Shown here: positions 38,939 through 50,877 of the stretch, piece after piece
Numbering within the stretch: the first letter of the stretch is position 1
Layout: the number at the start of each line of letters is the position of its first letter
Assembly: GCF_040958095.1 (NCBI RefSeq)
Contig: NC_091160.1
Coordinates: forward strand, 42,079,194-42,143,193
DNA from: Procambarus clarkii
Lineage: Eukaryota; Arthropoda; Malacostraca; Decapoda; Cambaridae
Direction of reading: 5' to 3'
DNA length: 64,000 bases
The notes under the pieces: model-generated
What the model saw: the letters and a program-made list of their open reading frames with translations, nothing else
Database searches by the model: none
Told to the model about the DNA's origin: nothing
Made by a program: the position numbers and the translations under genes

Positions 38939-39115
38939 AATTGAAACAGGAATTTTCTTAAGTACTTTTGTATATTAATATATCTTCAGAAGGACTGAAG
39001 ATGTATTCATTGTATTTAAAAACTGTATTATTCATGAAGATGTATTAATACATCTTCATTCCTTCTGAAGATGTATTAATATACGAAAGTACTTAAGGAA
39101 ATTCCTGTTTCAATT
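38939..39115. repeat. Palindromic element (MITE-like inverted repeat)
   Basis: ATTGAAACAGGAATTTTCTT, AAGTACTTTTGTATATTAAT and ATATCTTCAGAAGGACTGAA are mirrored as TTCTGAAGATGTATTAATAT, ACGAAAGTACTTAAGGAAAT and TCCTGTTTCAAT. Arms of about 70 bp surround a short AT-rich loop. No flanking duplication is obvious. Confidence 0.85.
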
Positions 39116-39175
39116 TTCCTCCGTGGTCTGACACTGTCACATTTTTCATCACGTGTTTATTTTCGTGATTTACAC

Positions 39176-39177
<2 letters not shown>

Positions 39178-39250
<73 letters not shown>
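39178..39250 (+). repeat. (CA)n microsatellite
   Basis: Abuts the CR1-A tail at 39251. Confidence 0.95.
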
Positions 39251-39254
<4 letters not shown>

Positions 39255-39371
39255 GCCCAGTAGGCTCAGGAATAGAGCCCAGTAGGCTCAGGAATCTGTA
39301 CACCTGTTGATTGACAGTTGAGAGGCGGGACCAAAGAGCCAGAGCTCAACCCCCGCAAGCACAATTAGGTG

Positions 39372-39372
<1 letters not shown>
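39251..39372 (+). mobile_element. CR1-A LINE 3' end between two (CA)n tracts
   Basis: ATAGAGCCCAGTAGGCTCAGG is present twice in tandem, then GAGGCGGGACCAAAGAGCC and ACAATTAGGTGAGTAC. The final GAGTACAC runs directly into the next (AC)n. Confidence 0.8.

Positions 39373-39433
<61 letters not shown>
39369..39433 (+). repeat. (CA)n microsatellite following LINE end
   Basis: Starts from the GTGAGTACAC terminus of the CR1-A tail. Confidence 0.95.
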
Positions 39434-39440
<7 letters not shown>

Positions 39441-39542
39441 TCATATCAATAATCTTTTTATATCCCAAGTAATTTAACAAGAGGCTCACAACAGTTTCTA
39501 CAAGGCAGTTTAAATCTATGGTGAGTCACACAGTTTCTGCCA

Positions 39543-39918
39543 AATATCCACCCAACTGGGCGGCAGCTTTACAGTCATGTGCTCCACACCCACCCAACTG
39601 GGCGGCAGCTTTACAGTCATGTGCTCCACACCCACCCTACTGGGCGACAGCTTTACAGTCATGTGCTCCACACCCACCCTACTGGGCGACAGCTTTACAG
39701 TCATGTGCTCCACACCCACCCTACTGGGCGACAGCTTTACAGTCATGTGCAGCACACCCACCCAACTGGGCGGCAGCTTTACAGTCATGTGCTCCACACC
39801 CACCCAACTGGGCGGCAGCTTTACAGTCATGTGCTCCACACCCACCCAACTGGGCGGCAGCTTTACAGTCATGTGCTCCACACCCACCCAACTGGGCGGC
39901 AGCTTTACAGTCATATGC
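39543..39918 (+). repeat. Minisatellite, 42-bp unit
   Basis: Nine copies of CCCACCCAACTGGGCGGCAG, CTTTACAGTCATGTGCTCCA, CA. A CTACTGGGCGACAG variant occupies three consecutive middle units. Open in several frames because the period is 14 codons. Confidence 0.95.
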
Positions 39919-40095
39919 AGCATTACCTTCCGTAAGCAAATGTTGGATACTTGGCTAAGATTCCTGGCAGTACATCATTGAATGAAAAAGTTGGTCATAT
40001 TGGAAAACGCGCAGCGCTTTCCTGTCAGGGTGTCGTTGAACGAGGAATAATAAATCCTAACCTAAGGATTGTGGATATTAATTGTGGATTGTGGA

Positions 40096-40204
40096 ATCGA
40101 CTTGAGAATGGTCCAGGACGGACCAAAACGTCGTCGTCCCTTCACCTTCTAGTGTGTGGTCTGGTCAACATACTTCAGCCTCGTTATTGTGACTCATCGC
40201 CTGC
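40096..40204 (+). mobile_element. Snapback element, 5'-truncated, with target duplication
   Basis: Right arm only (ATCGACTTGAGAATGGTCC ... CTAGTGTGTGGTCTGGTC) plus tail AACATACTTCAGCC, TTATTGTGACTCATCGCCTGC. ATTGTGGA flanks both sides (40088-40095, 40205-40212), though the locus is locally repetitive for this word. Confidence 0.75.
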
Positions 40205-40990
40205 ATTGTGGATATTAGATAAGATAATTATACAGGCAAAGATACATACATTTAAAATGAGTTAAAAACATAATGTCGAATTACTAGATGGATATAATTG
40301 GATACAATATTAAATGGATTTTTTATATCTTAAGCCTACGAGGCACGACAGAAATAGAGGAGATATTGGTGACTAATCTACATTATGGTAATTAGGCATC
40401 CTGGAGTCATGCCTCTAAATAGTACACAGCCTATTCAGTATTCTAAATAGTACACAGCCTATTCAGTATTCTAAATAGTACACAGCCCCATAGGCCTATA
40501 TCAGACATCCACAATCTTTACAGTTAATGTAATCTAAGTACACAGTACACTTTGTTACCGAGACAATTTAGGAAAACTTTTAAGTACTCCATTTGAATAC
40601 TATTCGCTGCTTCCAAAACTACGTGATACCGAGTTTCTCTGTTTCTCAGTCTATTTTCTCCTCGTTTTCTCGGTTTACCATCAAACTACTCACTACCGAC
40701 TTGTGTAAACCACTTAAACTGATATGAAGGTGGAATCCCTAAATCTTCACTAACACGGGAGCGGCAGGAGCCATTTGTCACCGTGTTCAGTGATGACTAT
40801 CTGAGTGCCAGGCTGCGGCCCCGTCGCCAGGTGCCGCCTCAGGCACGCCACAACTTTTCTCACGCCAGACAGGTTTGGTGGAGGAGTTGCAGGTGTGTGT
40901 GTGTGGGGGTGTGGGGTGTGGGGGGGAGAGCAGGGGTGATGTATATGTGTGTGTGGGGCGGGGGAGGAGGGGGCATGAGGGGGAGGTCTC
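40205..40990. other. Stretch with short local repeats only
   Basis: A 27-bp unit (CTAAATAGTACACAGCC plus TATTCAGTAT) is repeated about three times at 40415-40488. A GC-rich segment at 40750-40870 could be exonic but has no supportable reading frame. Confidence 0.35.
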
Positions 40991-40994
40991 TATG

Positions 40995-41068
40995 TGATCA
41001 CATAAATGTAGTTACAGGATGAGAGCTACACTACTGGTGTCCCGTCTTCCCAGTACTCTTTGTCATAT
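40995..41068 (-). mobile_element. CR1-C LINE 3' tail (antisense)
   Basis: GTGATCACATAAATGTAGTT, ACAGGATGAGAGCTACACT, GTGTCCCGTCTTCCCAGTAC, TCTTTGTCATA. This is the uninterrupted form of the tail split at 36861. Confidence 0.75.
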
Positions 41069-41384
41069 GTTGCTTTGTAGAGTGTGGTGAGGGGGGGAGT
41101 CGAGGGTGTTATGAAACAAGCTATAATGAATGAGTTACCCTTTAGTATAATGAATATCAGAAATGTATTTAATATTTATCTGTAGCCTCATAATTTCCGA
41201 GGTAAAGTGGATGTTTGTGAAGTTGAATGTAGTTAACACTTAGTAACGTCACCCTCCCCCCTCACTGGGGGGGGGGGCGGGGGAGTTCCAAAATAATTTA
41301 TTGTGTCGGGGGACAGGCAGCCAGTTTATATATACAGTAAATGTGAGGTTTACATCCACGTCCCCCCCGCTACTCCCCAGGATG

Positions 41385-41521
41385 TAACCCCATAACACGC
41401 TGACTAACTCCTGGGTACCTATCTACTACTAGGTGAACAGGTACATTAGGTGATAAGAAACGAGCCCAACCATTTCTGTCCAGCCCAGGATTCGAACCTG
41501 GAATTCTCGATTATGTAGTAG
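41385..41521 (-). mobile_element. tRNA-derived SINE, family S4
   Basis: The minus strand: B-box CAGGTTCGAATCCTGGGCTG, then GACAGAAATGGTTGGGCTCG, CACCTAATGTACCTGTTCAC and TAGTAGTAGATAGGTACCCA. The A box is eroded near the 5' end. Confidence 0.65.
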
Positions 41522-41917
41522 AGAAGGAACCAGATTACTCACAGGACCCCCTTCTTTTTTAAGCACCCTTTTCTTGCATGATGTGGCAAGTCAAGAGAAG
41601 AGGTTGTGTATATAGAGAAGCGGCCACACGTGTCGGTGTATATATCTCTAGAAAATAGATGTTGGCATGGTGTAGAGTTAAGTGGCACTGGTGTACACCA
41701 GCCTACACCCGCGCGTCCAAACATGCCGGTGTAGCCTAACCTCCGGAACACGTTGAAAAACTGGTAATATGATCATAATTTTGTTTGTACCTCGAGGAGA
41801 TGATGTAAGGGAAGATCAACACTTAAAATATCACCTTTGATATCTCAGTAAAATGAGATCTCTAGAAGTTAAAATTTGTAATTAAGAATCTCGAGTAGTT
41901 TTATTTATATATACAAG

Positions 41918-42165
41918 AATTCTTAGATTCTTGTACAGCCATCAGTACGCGTAGAGTTTCGGGCAGGTCCTTAATCCTAGTTTTACCCCGAATATGACCC
42001 GCCAAATCGTTTAATAACCAGGTACCCATTCACTACTGGGTGAACAGAGGCTACAGTTAAGGTTTGGCGCCAAGTAAATCCTCCCCGGCCAGGATACGAA
42101 CCCAGGCCAAAGTGCTTGCAAAGCGGTGAGCGAGTGTTCTACCACTAGGCCACGGGGACGTGCCA
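41918..42165 (-). mobile_element. tRNA-derived SINE, family S3 (antisense)
   Basis: The minus strand: CCCCGTGGCCTAGTGGTAGA (A box), GGGTTCGTATCCTGGCCGGG (B box), GAGGATTTACTTGGCGCC and a CTGCCCGAAACTCTACGCGT end shared with T1. Confidence 0.8.
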
Positions 42166-42451
42166 GTGGTGAAGAACTTTTTAGTATGCTGTCAGAGCTG
42201 TTGGTAAATTGGCCGTTTAATTCGTGGACTAACCTGTCTGACAGGAAAGTTTGCATGTGTACAGAATTCTTAAGTAGTCATTTTGTGATGATATCAGAGT
42301 TGCAGATCAACAGCAAACTGCTGTAAATGGTACGGCCGAGATGGTTCTGGCACCTTGTTCCTTGTTCATCAATGTCAGCTGTGTCACACACATGAACTGC
42401 GGCCTGATACATGCCACGCTGTGAATGTGTATGTTTCCTCAAGTAGTGACC

Positions 42452-42625
42452 AACTACTTGGCCTCGACGGTAGAGGTCTCGCTACATGCAGGCCGGCGAT
42501 CAATCCCCCCGACCGTCCACAAGTGGTTGGGCACCATTCCTTTCCCCCGTCCCATCCCAAATCCTTATCCTGACCCCTTCCCAGTGCTATATAGTCGTAA
42601 TGGCTTGGCGCTTTCCCCGGACAAT
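42452..42625 (+). mobile_element. tRNA-derived SINE, family S1
   Basis: CTTGGCCTCGACGGTAGAGG, GCAGGCCGGCGATCAATCCC, CGACCGTCCACAAGTGGTTG, TATATAGTCGTAATGGCTTG. The head is slightly rearranged relative to 52846. Confidence 0.75.
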
Positions 42626-42629
42626 TCTC

Positions 42630-43204
42630 TCCCTAAAGACCACACAAGACATACTTTAGATCCACAGCGGAAGTGAGGTGTATGTAAGAGGACTGAAAGT
42701 GGTCAGTGATTTGCAGTTAAAGTCTTCATTGTGCAAGAGGGTGAATGACATGACTAAAACTGTACTGAGCCCTTGTTTCTCTGACCTTTGGAGTTTTCAT
42801 AACTACCAAAAGGCTTGTCAGAGATTGTTCGTAAATGTTAACTTGACATAGTGCCCTCTAATTCTCCACAACATACACACAACTGATCAAGAGGAACATT
42901 TTAAAAGTGTCTGGAACGTGGCAGAGAACTTGGTCAACGTCTGAGGACTGTGACCAGTCATCCAAAGGTGAATTTTTCTTGTGAACGAAATGGTGAACGT
43001 CACTGTTTGTTCAGCTTCTTTTCTGACCTTGTGTACACCGGTGCTAGAGTCTGACATTACAACAGCGCCGCCATAACACTCCTCAATACTCGGTTTTATA
43101 TATTGTCAAATTATTTTGTACGGGTTTTGTACGCAAAGTGTGGTGATACATGTGGAAACTGAGGAGCCATACACCGTTGCACAGACACAAAGAATTTATT
43201 TGCC
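42630..43204. other. Stretch without recognised features
   Basis: No gene or repeat recognised. Confidence 0.5.
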
Positions 43205-43385
43205 ATGGTCAACAAACTGAATGCATTAGGAAGTGATGTGGTGGAGGCTGACTCCATACACAGTTTCAAGTGTAGATATGATAGAGTTCAATAGGCTCAG
43301 GAACCTGTACACCTGTTGATTGACAGTAGAGAGGCGGGACCAAAGAGCCAGAGCTCAACCCCCGCAAGCACAACTAGGCAAGAAC
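43205..43385 (+). mobile_element. CR1-A LINE 3' end including last RT codons
   Basis: Translates as NKLNALGSDVVEADSIHSFK before the stop, then GAACCTGTACACCTGTTGAT and AGAGGCGGGACCAAAGAGCC. It extends about 60 bp further 5' than the copies at 26684 and 33296. Confidence 0.75.
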
Positions 43386-43443
43386 GTGCTCTAGCTATGT
43401 TACAGATTGAGGCACTAACTTGGTTCCTAACTTTGAGAGTGTG

Positions 43444-43582
<139 letters not shown>

Positions 43583-43646
43583 ACACCCAGACAAACCATC
43601 TGTCACTCAGTAGCTGAGGAGTGGAGACACTAACATCTTCATTACA

Positions 43647-43772
43647 CGGGTCTGGTAGCTAAGCAGCAAGCGCGCAGCACTCGTAATTCTGTGCCTTGGG
43701 TTCGATTCCCGGACAAGGCAGAAACAAATGGGCAAAGTTTCTCTCACCCTGATGCCCCTATTATGGGTGTAA
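43647..43772 (+). mobile_element. tRNA-derived SINE, S6-like
   Basis: GGTCTGGTAGCTAAGCAGCA (A box), TTGGGTTCGATTCCCGGACA (B box), GAAACAAATGGGCAAAGTTT, CTCACCCTGATGCCCC. Confidence 0.7.
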
Positions 43773-44224
43773 ATACAAGTAACTGTATTAAGACCTCCAC
43801 TAACTCGAGGAGTAGACACAGGCTGTTAATAAGTGAATACCAGCATTATCCTCACTTTAATAAGGCTATCAAAATCCTCAGATTAGGCAAAATTGTAATT
43901 AATTTTGTCAATAAAGATGTTAATAATAATAATGTTAATAAGTGTAAGGTAGTACAGCAATACAGCGGTGTCATGTACACCACAGTAACAGCGACACAAT
44001 ATATTTCAAACAGTATTTTAAAACCTAAATCAGGACTTTCAAAAGGATCTGTAGAGCGTATGGAAGCACAGAGTACGCATCACCAGCCTGGAATCCACAC
44101 CTCCCAGGCAAAAAGCAGCAAAAATAAAGTACATTGATCTGCAACAAGATTAGGGCCAGAACCAATTGGATTCTATCCAATTGTTCTAGGATAGGCTATA
44201 GGCTATCCAATTGTATCCAGGATA

Positions 44225-44400
44225 GGCTAAAGTTCCTATAGCCTATCCTACGAGGATAGGCTAAAGGAACTAAGTCTCACAACAATAGAGAAAAAACAAA
44301 GGGAGATATATGATCACAATAAAGAAGATACTGAAACAGCCAAGAGCAGTTTTATTTAATTGAGAGAAAGTAGGACAAAAGTGGAAACTGGAAACGCAAG
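44225..44400 (+). mobile_element. Degenerate CR1-like RT fragment
   Basis: Broken translation resembles the block near 48890 (LSYEDRLRELNFTSLENRR): here the local frame reads about SYEDRLKELSLTTIEKKQR, followed by a diverged stretch and GGAAACTGGAAACGCAAGCG. Short inverted duplications (AGGATAGGCT / AGCCTATCCT) precede it. Confidence 0.5.
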
Positions 44401-44404
44401 CGAG

Positions 44405-44672
44405 ACCAGTCTCCGTGGTGTAGTGGTAAGACACTCGCCTGGCGTTCCGCGAGCGCTGTCATGGGTTCGTATCCTGGCCGGGGAGGATTTACTGGGCGCA
44501 AATCCTTAACTGTAGCCTCTATTTAACGCAACAGTAAAATGTGTACTTGGTTGTAACAACGATTCTTCGCGGCGGGGATCGTATTCCAGGGACTTGCCCG
44601 AAACGCTACGACGTACTAGTGGCTCTACAACCATGTAACAACTCTTGTACTGTATATATCTAAAAAAAATGA
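44405..44672 (+). mobile_element. tRNA-derived SINE, family S3, full length
   Basis: CCAGTCTCCGTGGTGTAGTG, GGGTTCGTATCCTGGCCGGG, the body up to CCCGAAACGCTACGACGTAC and a short A-rich end. Nearly identical to 3163-3429, apart from small indels. Confidence 0.88.
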
Positions 44673-45115
44673 AAGGAAATACATCCACGTGTATAGGGTG
44701 TATTCGCACCCTGTACACGTGGTCAAGAAGTGAAATGAATTGAAATAAGTTGTGTAACACGCCTCCATCCAGAAATTTACGGCCAGATTTGACAAAGCAT
44801 TCCGGAAAGTAAACTTATAACACAACAGGTACGGCAAGGTTAGTAAGGAGAGCATAAAGAGTTAGCAATGTCTCCCCCGTAGAGGAAGCCTCACCCACCT
44901 GCCCACCACATGGGGGACCCACACCCCCGTAGTAACTGTAGTGGGCCCCCAGGGGCACCTGGGGATACCGGGTGTGGAGCGGGTTTGACTCCACCTCCTG
45001 GTGGCCCTATGTGTAATATAGCGTCTTGGCTCCATCTTTCCAATTAGCATATTCAGTTTCACCAGTTAGGACGGGCGGACGCAGTAGGATTTTACGAGAA
45101 GCATTTCCTTCACGT

Positions 45116-45299
45116 TTGACCAGACCACACACTAGAAGGTGCAGGGGACGACGACGTTTCGGTCCGTCCTGGACCATTCTCAAGTCGATTGTCGACTTGA
45201 GAATGGTCCAGGACGGACCGAAACGTCGTCGTCCCTTCACTTTCTAGTGTGTGGTCTGGTCAAACTACTTCAGCCACGTTATTCTAACTCATTGCCTGC
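45116..45299 (+). mobile_element. Snapback element (SB), full length with 13-bp target duplication
   Basis: Left arm TTGACCAGACCACACACTAG ... CATTCTCAAGTCGATTG; right arm TCGACTTGAGAATGGTCCAG ... GTGGTCTGGTCAAACT; tail TTCAGCCACGTTATTCTAAC, TCATTGCCTGC. ATTTCCTTCACGT flanks both sides (45103-45115, 45300-45312). Confidence 0.88.
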
Positions 45300-45726
45300 A
45301 TTTCCTTCACGTGTCTTGGTGGAATAATTCTTCACGAAATGGGATTCTAATCACGATAGCTTTTTATTGTAAATAATCAAGTTAGGCAAATCCCGAAACT
45401 AAACTAACCGATGAATTACCTAAAGTTACTGTAAGGTAGGCAAGGGTAAGTGTGGTTGGTCATGTATTTTGTTCAGTTAGCAAATTGATGGGTAAGAGGC
45501 TAGAGGCTGGGTAAAGCCTAACAGGGTGCTCGCCCGCAGACAATAACTGCACTCTGCTCCCATTTTACATAGTCCAGCTTACCCGAGAGTTCGATCCGCT
45601 ACTCGGTCTATATCGGTAATATTTTGGGTGTTGAGCTTAAGGCCTAGCAACCTCTGGAGGGTTATTAAGGCCAACACAATACCTTGCTGACTAACCAACA
45701 AGTAGACTTTAGACTTGAACAAAGTC

Positions 45727-45995
45727 CAGGGCCTAGATTCACGAAGCAGTTACACAAGTACTTACGAACCTGTCCATCTTTCCTCAATCTTTGACGGCTT
45801 TGGTTACATTTATTAAGCAGTTTACAAGCATGAAAACTTGCCAATCAACTGTTGTTATTGTTATAAACAGCCTCCTGGTGCTTCGGAGCTCATTAACTGT
45901 TTAAAGTTTGTAAACAAAGCCGCCAAAGATGGAGAAAAGATGTACAGGTTCGTAAGTGCTTGCGTAAATGCTTCGTGAATCTGTCCCCTGGACTA
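45727..45995. mobile_element. MITE with about 80-bp terminal inverted repeats
   Basis: Left CCAGGGCCTAGATTCACGAAG..., right reversed CCAGGGGACAGATTCACGAAG. Arms share ACTTACGAACCTGT, TCAATCTTTGACGGCTTTG-like and TTTATTAA segments. No ORF. Relatives at 22850, 30541 and 33250. Confidence 0.75.
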
Positions 45996-47066
<1,071 letters not shown>

Positions 47067-47070
47067 ACAC

Positions 47071-47478
47071 GAGGGATGGGACATGAAGAGCGGCTGAAGG
47101 AACTGAACCTTACGACACTAGAGAAAAGAAGGGAGAGAGGAGATATGATAGGGACATATAAAATACTCAGGGGAATTGACAAAGTGGAAATAGATGAAAT
47201 GTTCACACGTAATAATAACAGAACGAGGGGACATGGGTGGAAACTGGAAACTCAGATGAGTCACAGAGATGTTAGGAAGTTTTCTTTTAGCGTGAGAGTA
47301 GTAGAAAAATGGAATGCACTTGGGGAACAGGTTGTGGAAGCAAATACTATTCATACTTTTAAAACTAGGTATGATAGGGAAATGGGACAGGAGTCATTGC
47401 TGTAAACAACCGATAGCTAGAAAGGCGGGATCCAAGAGTCAATGCTCGATCCTGCAAGCACATATAGGTGAGTACATA
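47071..47478 (+). mobile_element. CR1-B LINE 3' end (RT C-terminus plus tail)
   Basis: The frame to 47405 encodes the conserved thumb/C-terminal block: RLKELNLTTLEKRRERGDMI, TYKILRGIDKVE, NNRTRGHGWKLETQMSHRDV, FSFSVRVVEKWNALGEQVVE. The 3' tail is AAAGGCGGGATCCAAGAGTC, GATCCTGCAAGCACATATAG, GTGAGTACA. A related tail fragment is at 51343-51391. It is 5'-truncated at the (CA)n tract. Confidence 0.85.
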
Positions 47479-47486
47479 TAGGTGAG

Positions 47487-47815
<329 letters not shown>

Positions 47816-48059
47816 GCAAGGACTGTTCCTGAGCAAATAGCCTGGATGTGTCACAAAGGAAAGGTTGATGATATTCTTGAGAGATATAAGAATTTTGCAC
47901 CAAGACTGTAATATTTTGTTGAATTATCCGTATAACTAGGTCATAAAAGTATTTGTGTACGTCTGATACCATACTACTTGTGAAGGAGGAAATGTACATG
48001 TTTATCTCTCAGAATGTTTGGTAACAGGTTTATTGTTTGTGATGTGTGTCTATGTATGT

Positions 48060-48162
48060 ACTAACACGTTGTACTGAACGGGGTGAGAATAGCTTGAGCT
48101 ACCTCATCCCTTTGTGTGTATTTTACCTCAATAAACTTATTTCAATTTCAATTTCAATTTCA
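48060..48162 (+). mobile_element. LINE 3' tail, module T2, with (TTTCAA)n tail
   Basis: CTAACACGTTGTACTGAACG, GAATAGCTTGAGCTACCTC, TTTGTGTGTATTTTACCTCA, ATAAACTTATTTCAATTTCA. The terminal hexamer repeat is typical of some non-LTR elements. It runs into (AC)n. Confidence 0.75.
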
Positions 48163-48418
<256 letters not shown>

Positions 48419-48446
48419 TTTGTTTAGTTTACTGTTAGTGTAAAAG

Positions 48447-49281
48447 TTGAAAAAAGACAGAGACTACAGGACGACCTCGACAAACTGGAGGAATGGTCTA
48501 GAAAGTGGATACTAAAGTTCAACTCATTAAAGTGTAAAGTAATGAAATTAGGCGAAGGGAGCAGAAGGCTGAACACAAGGTACCATCTGGGAGGTGAAAT
48601 CCTGCGAGAGTCAAATAGAGAGAAAGATTTGGGGGTCGATATCACACCAAACCTGTCCCCAGAGGCCCATATCAAAAGGATATCATCAGCGGCATATGCT
48701 AGACTGGCCAACATAAGAACTGCCTTTAGAAACTTGTGTAAGGAATCGTTCAGGACCCTGTATACCACTTATGTCAGACCAATCCTGGAGTATGCAGCTC
48801 CAGCCTGGAGTCCATACCTAGTTAAACACAAGACAAAGTTAGAGAAGATTCAGAGGTATGCCACCAGGCTCGTCCCGGAACTGAGAGGATTGAGCTACGA
48901 GGACAGGCTAAGGGAGCTGAACTTCACATCCCTGGAAAACAGAAGAGTAAGGGGAGACATGATAACCACCTACAAAATTCTCAGGGGAATTGACAGGGTG
49001 GACAAAGACAAACTCTTCAGCACGGGTGGTACACGAACAAGGGGACACAGGTGGAAACTGAGTACTCACATGAGCCACAGAGACGTTAGTAAAAACTTTT
49101 TCAGTGTCAGAGTAGTTAACAGATGGAATGCATTAGGCAGTGATGTGGTGGAGGCTGAGTCCATACACAGTTTCAAGTGTAGATATGATAGAGCCCAGTA
49201 GGCTCAGGAACCTGTACACCAGTTGAGAGGCGGGACCAAAGAGCCAGAGCTCAACCCCCGCAAACACAACTAGATGAGTAC
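48447..49281 (+). mobile_element. CR1-A LINE, longest copy (RT thumb to 3' end)
   Basis: One open frame from about 48447 to the TAG at 49199-49201 encodes the RT C-terminal region: LEEWSRKWILKFNSLKCKVM, EKDLGVDITPNLSPEAHI, YTTYVRPILEYAAPAWSPYL, LEKIQRYATRLVPELRGLSY, GDMITTYKILRGIDRVDKDK, FFSVRVVNRWNALGSDVVEA. This block is typical of CR1/L2-group non-LTR retrotransposons. The 3' UTR is GGCTCAGGAACCTGTACACC ... AACTAGATGAGTACAC. Catalytic RT motifs lie upstream and are missing. No stop interrupts the preserved frame, so insertion was fairly recent. Confidence 0.88.
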
Positions 49282-49344
49282 ACCCCCCCCCTCCCTCTAC
49301 CACCACCCATAAATGCAGCAGCGAGCAAGAAGACATAGTTGTAC

Positions 49345-49433
49345 ACCGCTCCTGTGCCAGGTAAGTCCACTACGGGCTCACCATAGCCCGTGCTACTTAA
49401 AGCTTGTCCCGAGTAGCTGAATCTATAACAAGA
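49345..49433 (+). mobile_element. AACe copy (one unit) with 12-bp target duplication
   Basis: ACCGCTCCTGTGCCAGGTAA, GTCCACTACGGGCTCACCAT, AGCCCGTGCTACTTAAAGC, TTGTCCCGAGTAGCTGAATC, TATAACAAGA. Flanked by ACATAGTTGTAC on both sides (49333-49344, 49434-49445). This is the simplest intact copy and defines the element ends. Confidence 0.88.
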
Positions 49434-49558
49434 ACATAGTTGTACATTGTGGGGCACATAGTTGAGCGTGAGGGTACAGCCACATCACCACTAACGAGGC
49501 CACTCACACGCTGGGTGAGTGAGAACACACTTTAGGTGTGTTAGGTTAGAGGCATTAA

Positions 49559-49893
49559 ATATGCCCAAACTAGAAGACAAGAAAAAGAGGTGATATGATC
49601 ACTACATACAAAATAGTAACAGGAATTGATAAAATCGATAGGGAAGATTTCCTGAGACCTGGAACTTCAAGAACAAGAGGTCATAGATTTAAACTAGCTA
49701 AACACAGATGCCGAAGAAATATAAGAAAATTCACTTTGGCAAACAGAGTGGTAGACGGTTGGAACAAGTTAGGTGAGAAGGTGGTGGAGGCCAAGACCGT
49801 CAGTAGTTTCAAAGCGTTATATGACAGAGTGCTGGGAAGACGGGACACTGCGAGCGTAGCTCTCATCCTGTAACTACACTTAGGTAATTACAC
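49559..49893 (+). mobile_element. CR1-C LINE 3' end (RT C-terminus plus tail)
   Basis: The frame to 49873 encodes ITTYKIVTGIDKIDREDFLR, TSRTRGHRFKLAKHRCRRNI, FTLANRVVDGWNKLGEKVVE, TVSSFKALYDRVLGRRDTAS. The upstream codons are frameshifted at about 49590. The tail is GCTCTCATCCTGTAACTACA, CTTAGGTAATTAC. Confidence 0.82.
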
Positions 49894-49964
49894 ACAGTGT
49901 AGTCGTGAGGTGTGCCTGCGCACACCATCGCTTCTTGTCACAACATTGCGCAGGTTCATCCGTC

Positions 49965-50062
49965 ACTCATTGAACAAATCCACAAGGGCCGTGACGAGGA
50001 TTCGAACCTGCGTCCGGGAGCATCCCAGACATTGCCTTAATCGACTGAGCTACGACAGGGTT
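49965..50062 (-). mobile_element. tRNA-derived SINE, family S5 head
   Basis: The minus strand reads TCGTAGCTCAGTCGATTAAG (A box), GCTCCCGGACGCAGGTTCG (B box region) and CCTTGTGGATTTGTTCA. The tRNA-like fold looks good over about 75 bases. Confidence 0.75.
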
Positions 50063-50182
50063 CATCCCTCACTCATTATTATACATGTTTATAAACAACA
50101 AGTTCCTTGTGAGACAGTATTGATCACTCTCAAGTAAACTTAGAACTATGTTAGTATTAACTTTTTAGTCTTTAATGTTTTT

Positions 50183-50312
50183 CCTGCCCGAAACGCTTTA
50201 CATAATAGTGGGTTTAGGCATTGTATGTACTAGCTCTATCTATAAATCCATCAATGTTTGTATAACCTCTTGTATGTATGTACTTTACCTGAATAAACAT
50301 TTGATTTTTTTT
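50183..50312 (+). mobile_element. T1 3' tail with AATAAA
   Basis: CCTGCCCGAAACGCTTTACA, GGCATTGTATGTACTAGCTC, CTCTTGTATGTATGTACTTT, ACCTGAATAAACATTTG, T/A-rich end. Confidence 0.75.
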
Positions 50313-50600
50313 TTAAATTGAATGTTAACATGTGAACTTAGTACTTTATAAAATATGCAAATTATAAATTTATAAAATATTATATACTTTATAAAAAAGC
50401 GTAAATATGAAACTATATAAAAACACATAATATTGAAACTATATAAAATAACGTAATTTAAAGCTATATAAAAACACGTCAATTTAAATCTATATAAAAA
50501 CACATAAAATAACAAACATTTAAATATAAAATACATAAAAAAAAGGATGAAAATGTAAAACTACATAAGAACATGTAAATTATGAAGTGTACAAAAAGTG
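50313..50600. repeat. AT-rich degenerate tandem repeat
   Basis: Repeated forms of CTATATAAAAACACATAA about every 30 to 36 bp from about 50365 to 50570. Diverged, very AT-rich. Confidence 0.6.
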
Positions 50601-50704
50601 GTGGTGAAGCCAGGACTAAGACCTCTCCTGAGGGGGAGTGAGGAGAGAGCTGACTTGCTCCGACCCTCTAGTTACTCCTGCAAACTGAACCTATTCACTT
50701 AAGA

Positions 50705-50805
50705 TTAAGGCAGCGTCAGGAATGCTCTCGGACGCAGGTTTGAATCCTCATCACGGCCCTTGTGGATTTGTTCATTTGATGCATCACGCAATTGTGATTT
50801 CTGTG
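50705..50805 (+). mobile_element. tRNA-derived SINE, family S5
   Basis: GGAATGCTCTCGGACGCAGG, TTTGAATCCTCATCACGGCC, CTTGTGGATTTGTTCATTTG, ATGCATCACGCAATTGTG. Same order as the reverse of 23870-23985. Confidence 0.7.
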
Positions 50806-50877
50806 TGTAACTGAAGCTATTGTTAGCAACCAGGTGACGTGAAATATCTTCTTAACTCGTACAGTTCGATGTGTATT

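Noticed and set aside
40783..40880. Possible exon with donor before GT-rich run
   Set aside because: GC-rich but without a conserved protein block or acceptor; position beside a G/T low-complexity run makes a chance frame likely.
49965..50062. Functional tRNA gene on the minus strand
   Set aside because: The head runs into the S5 SINE body, which is repeated at two other sites.
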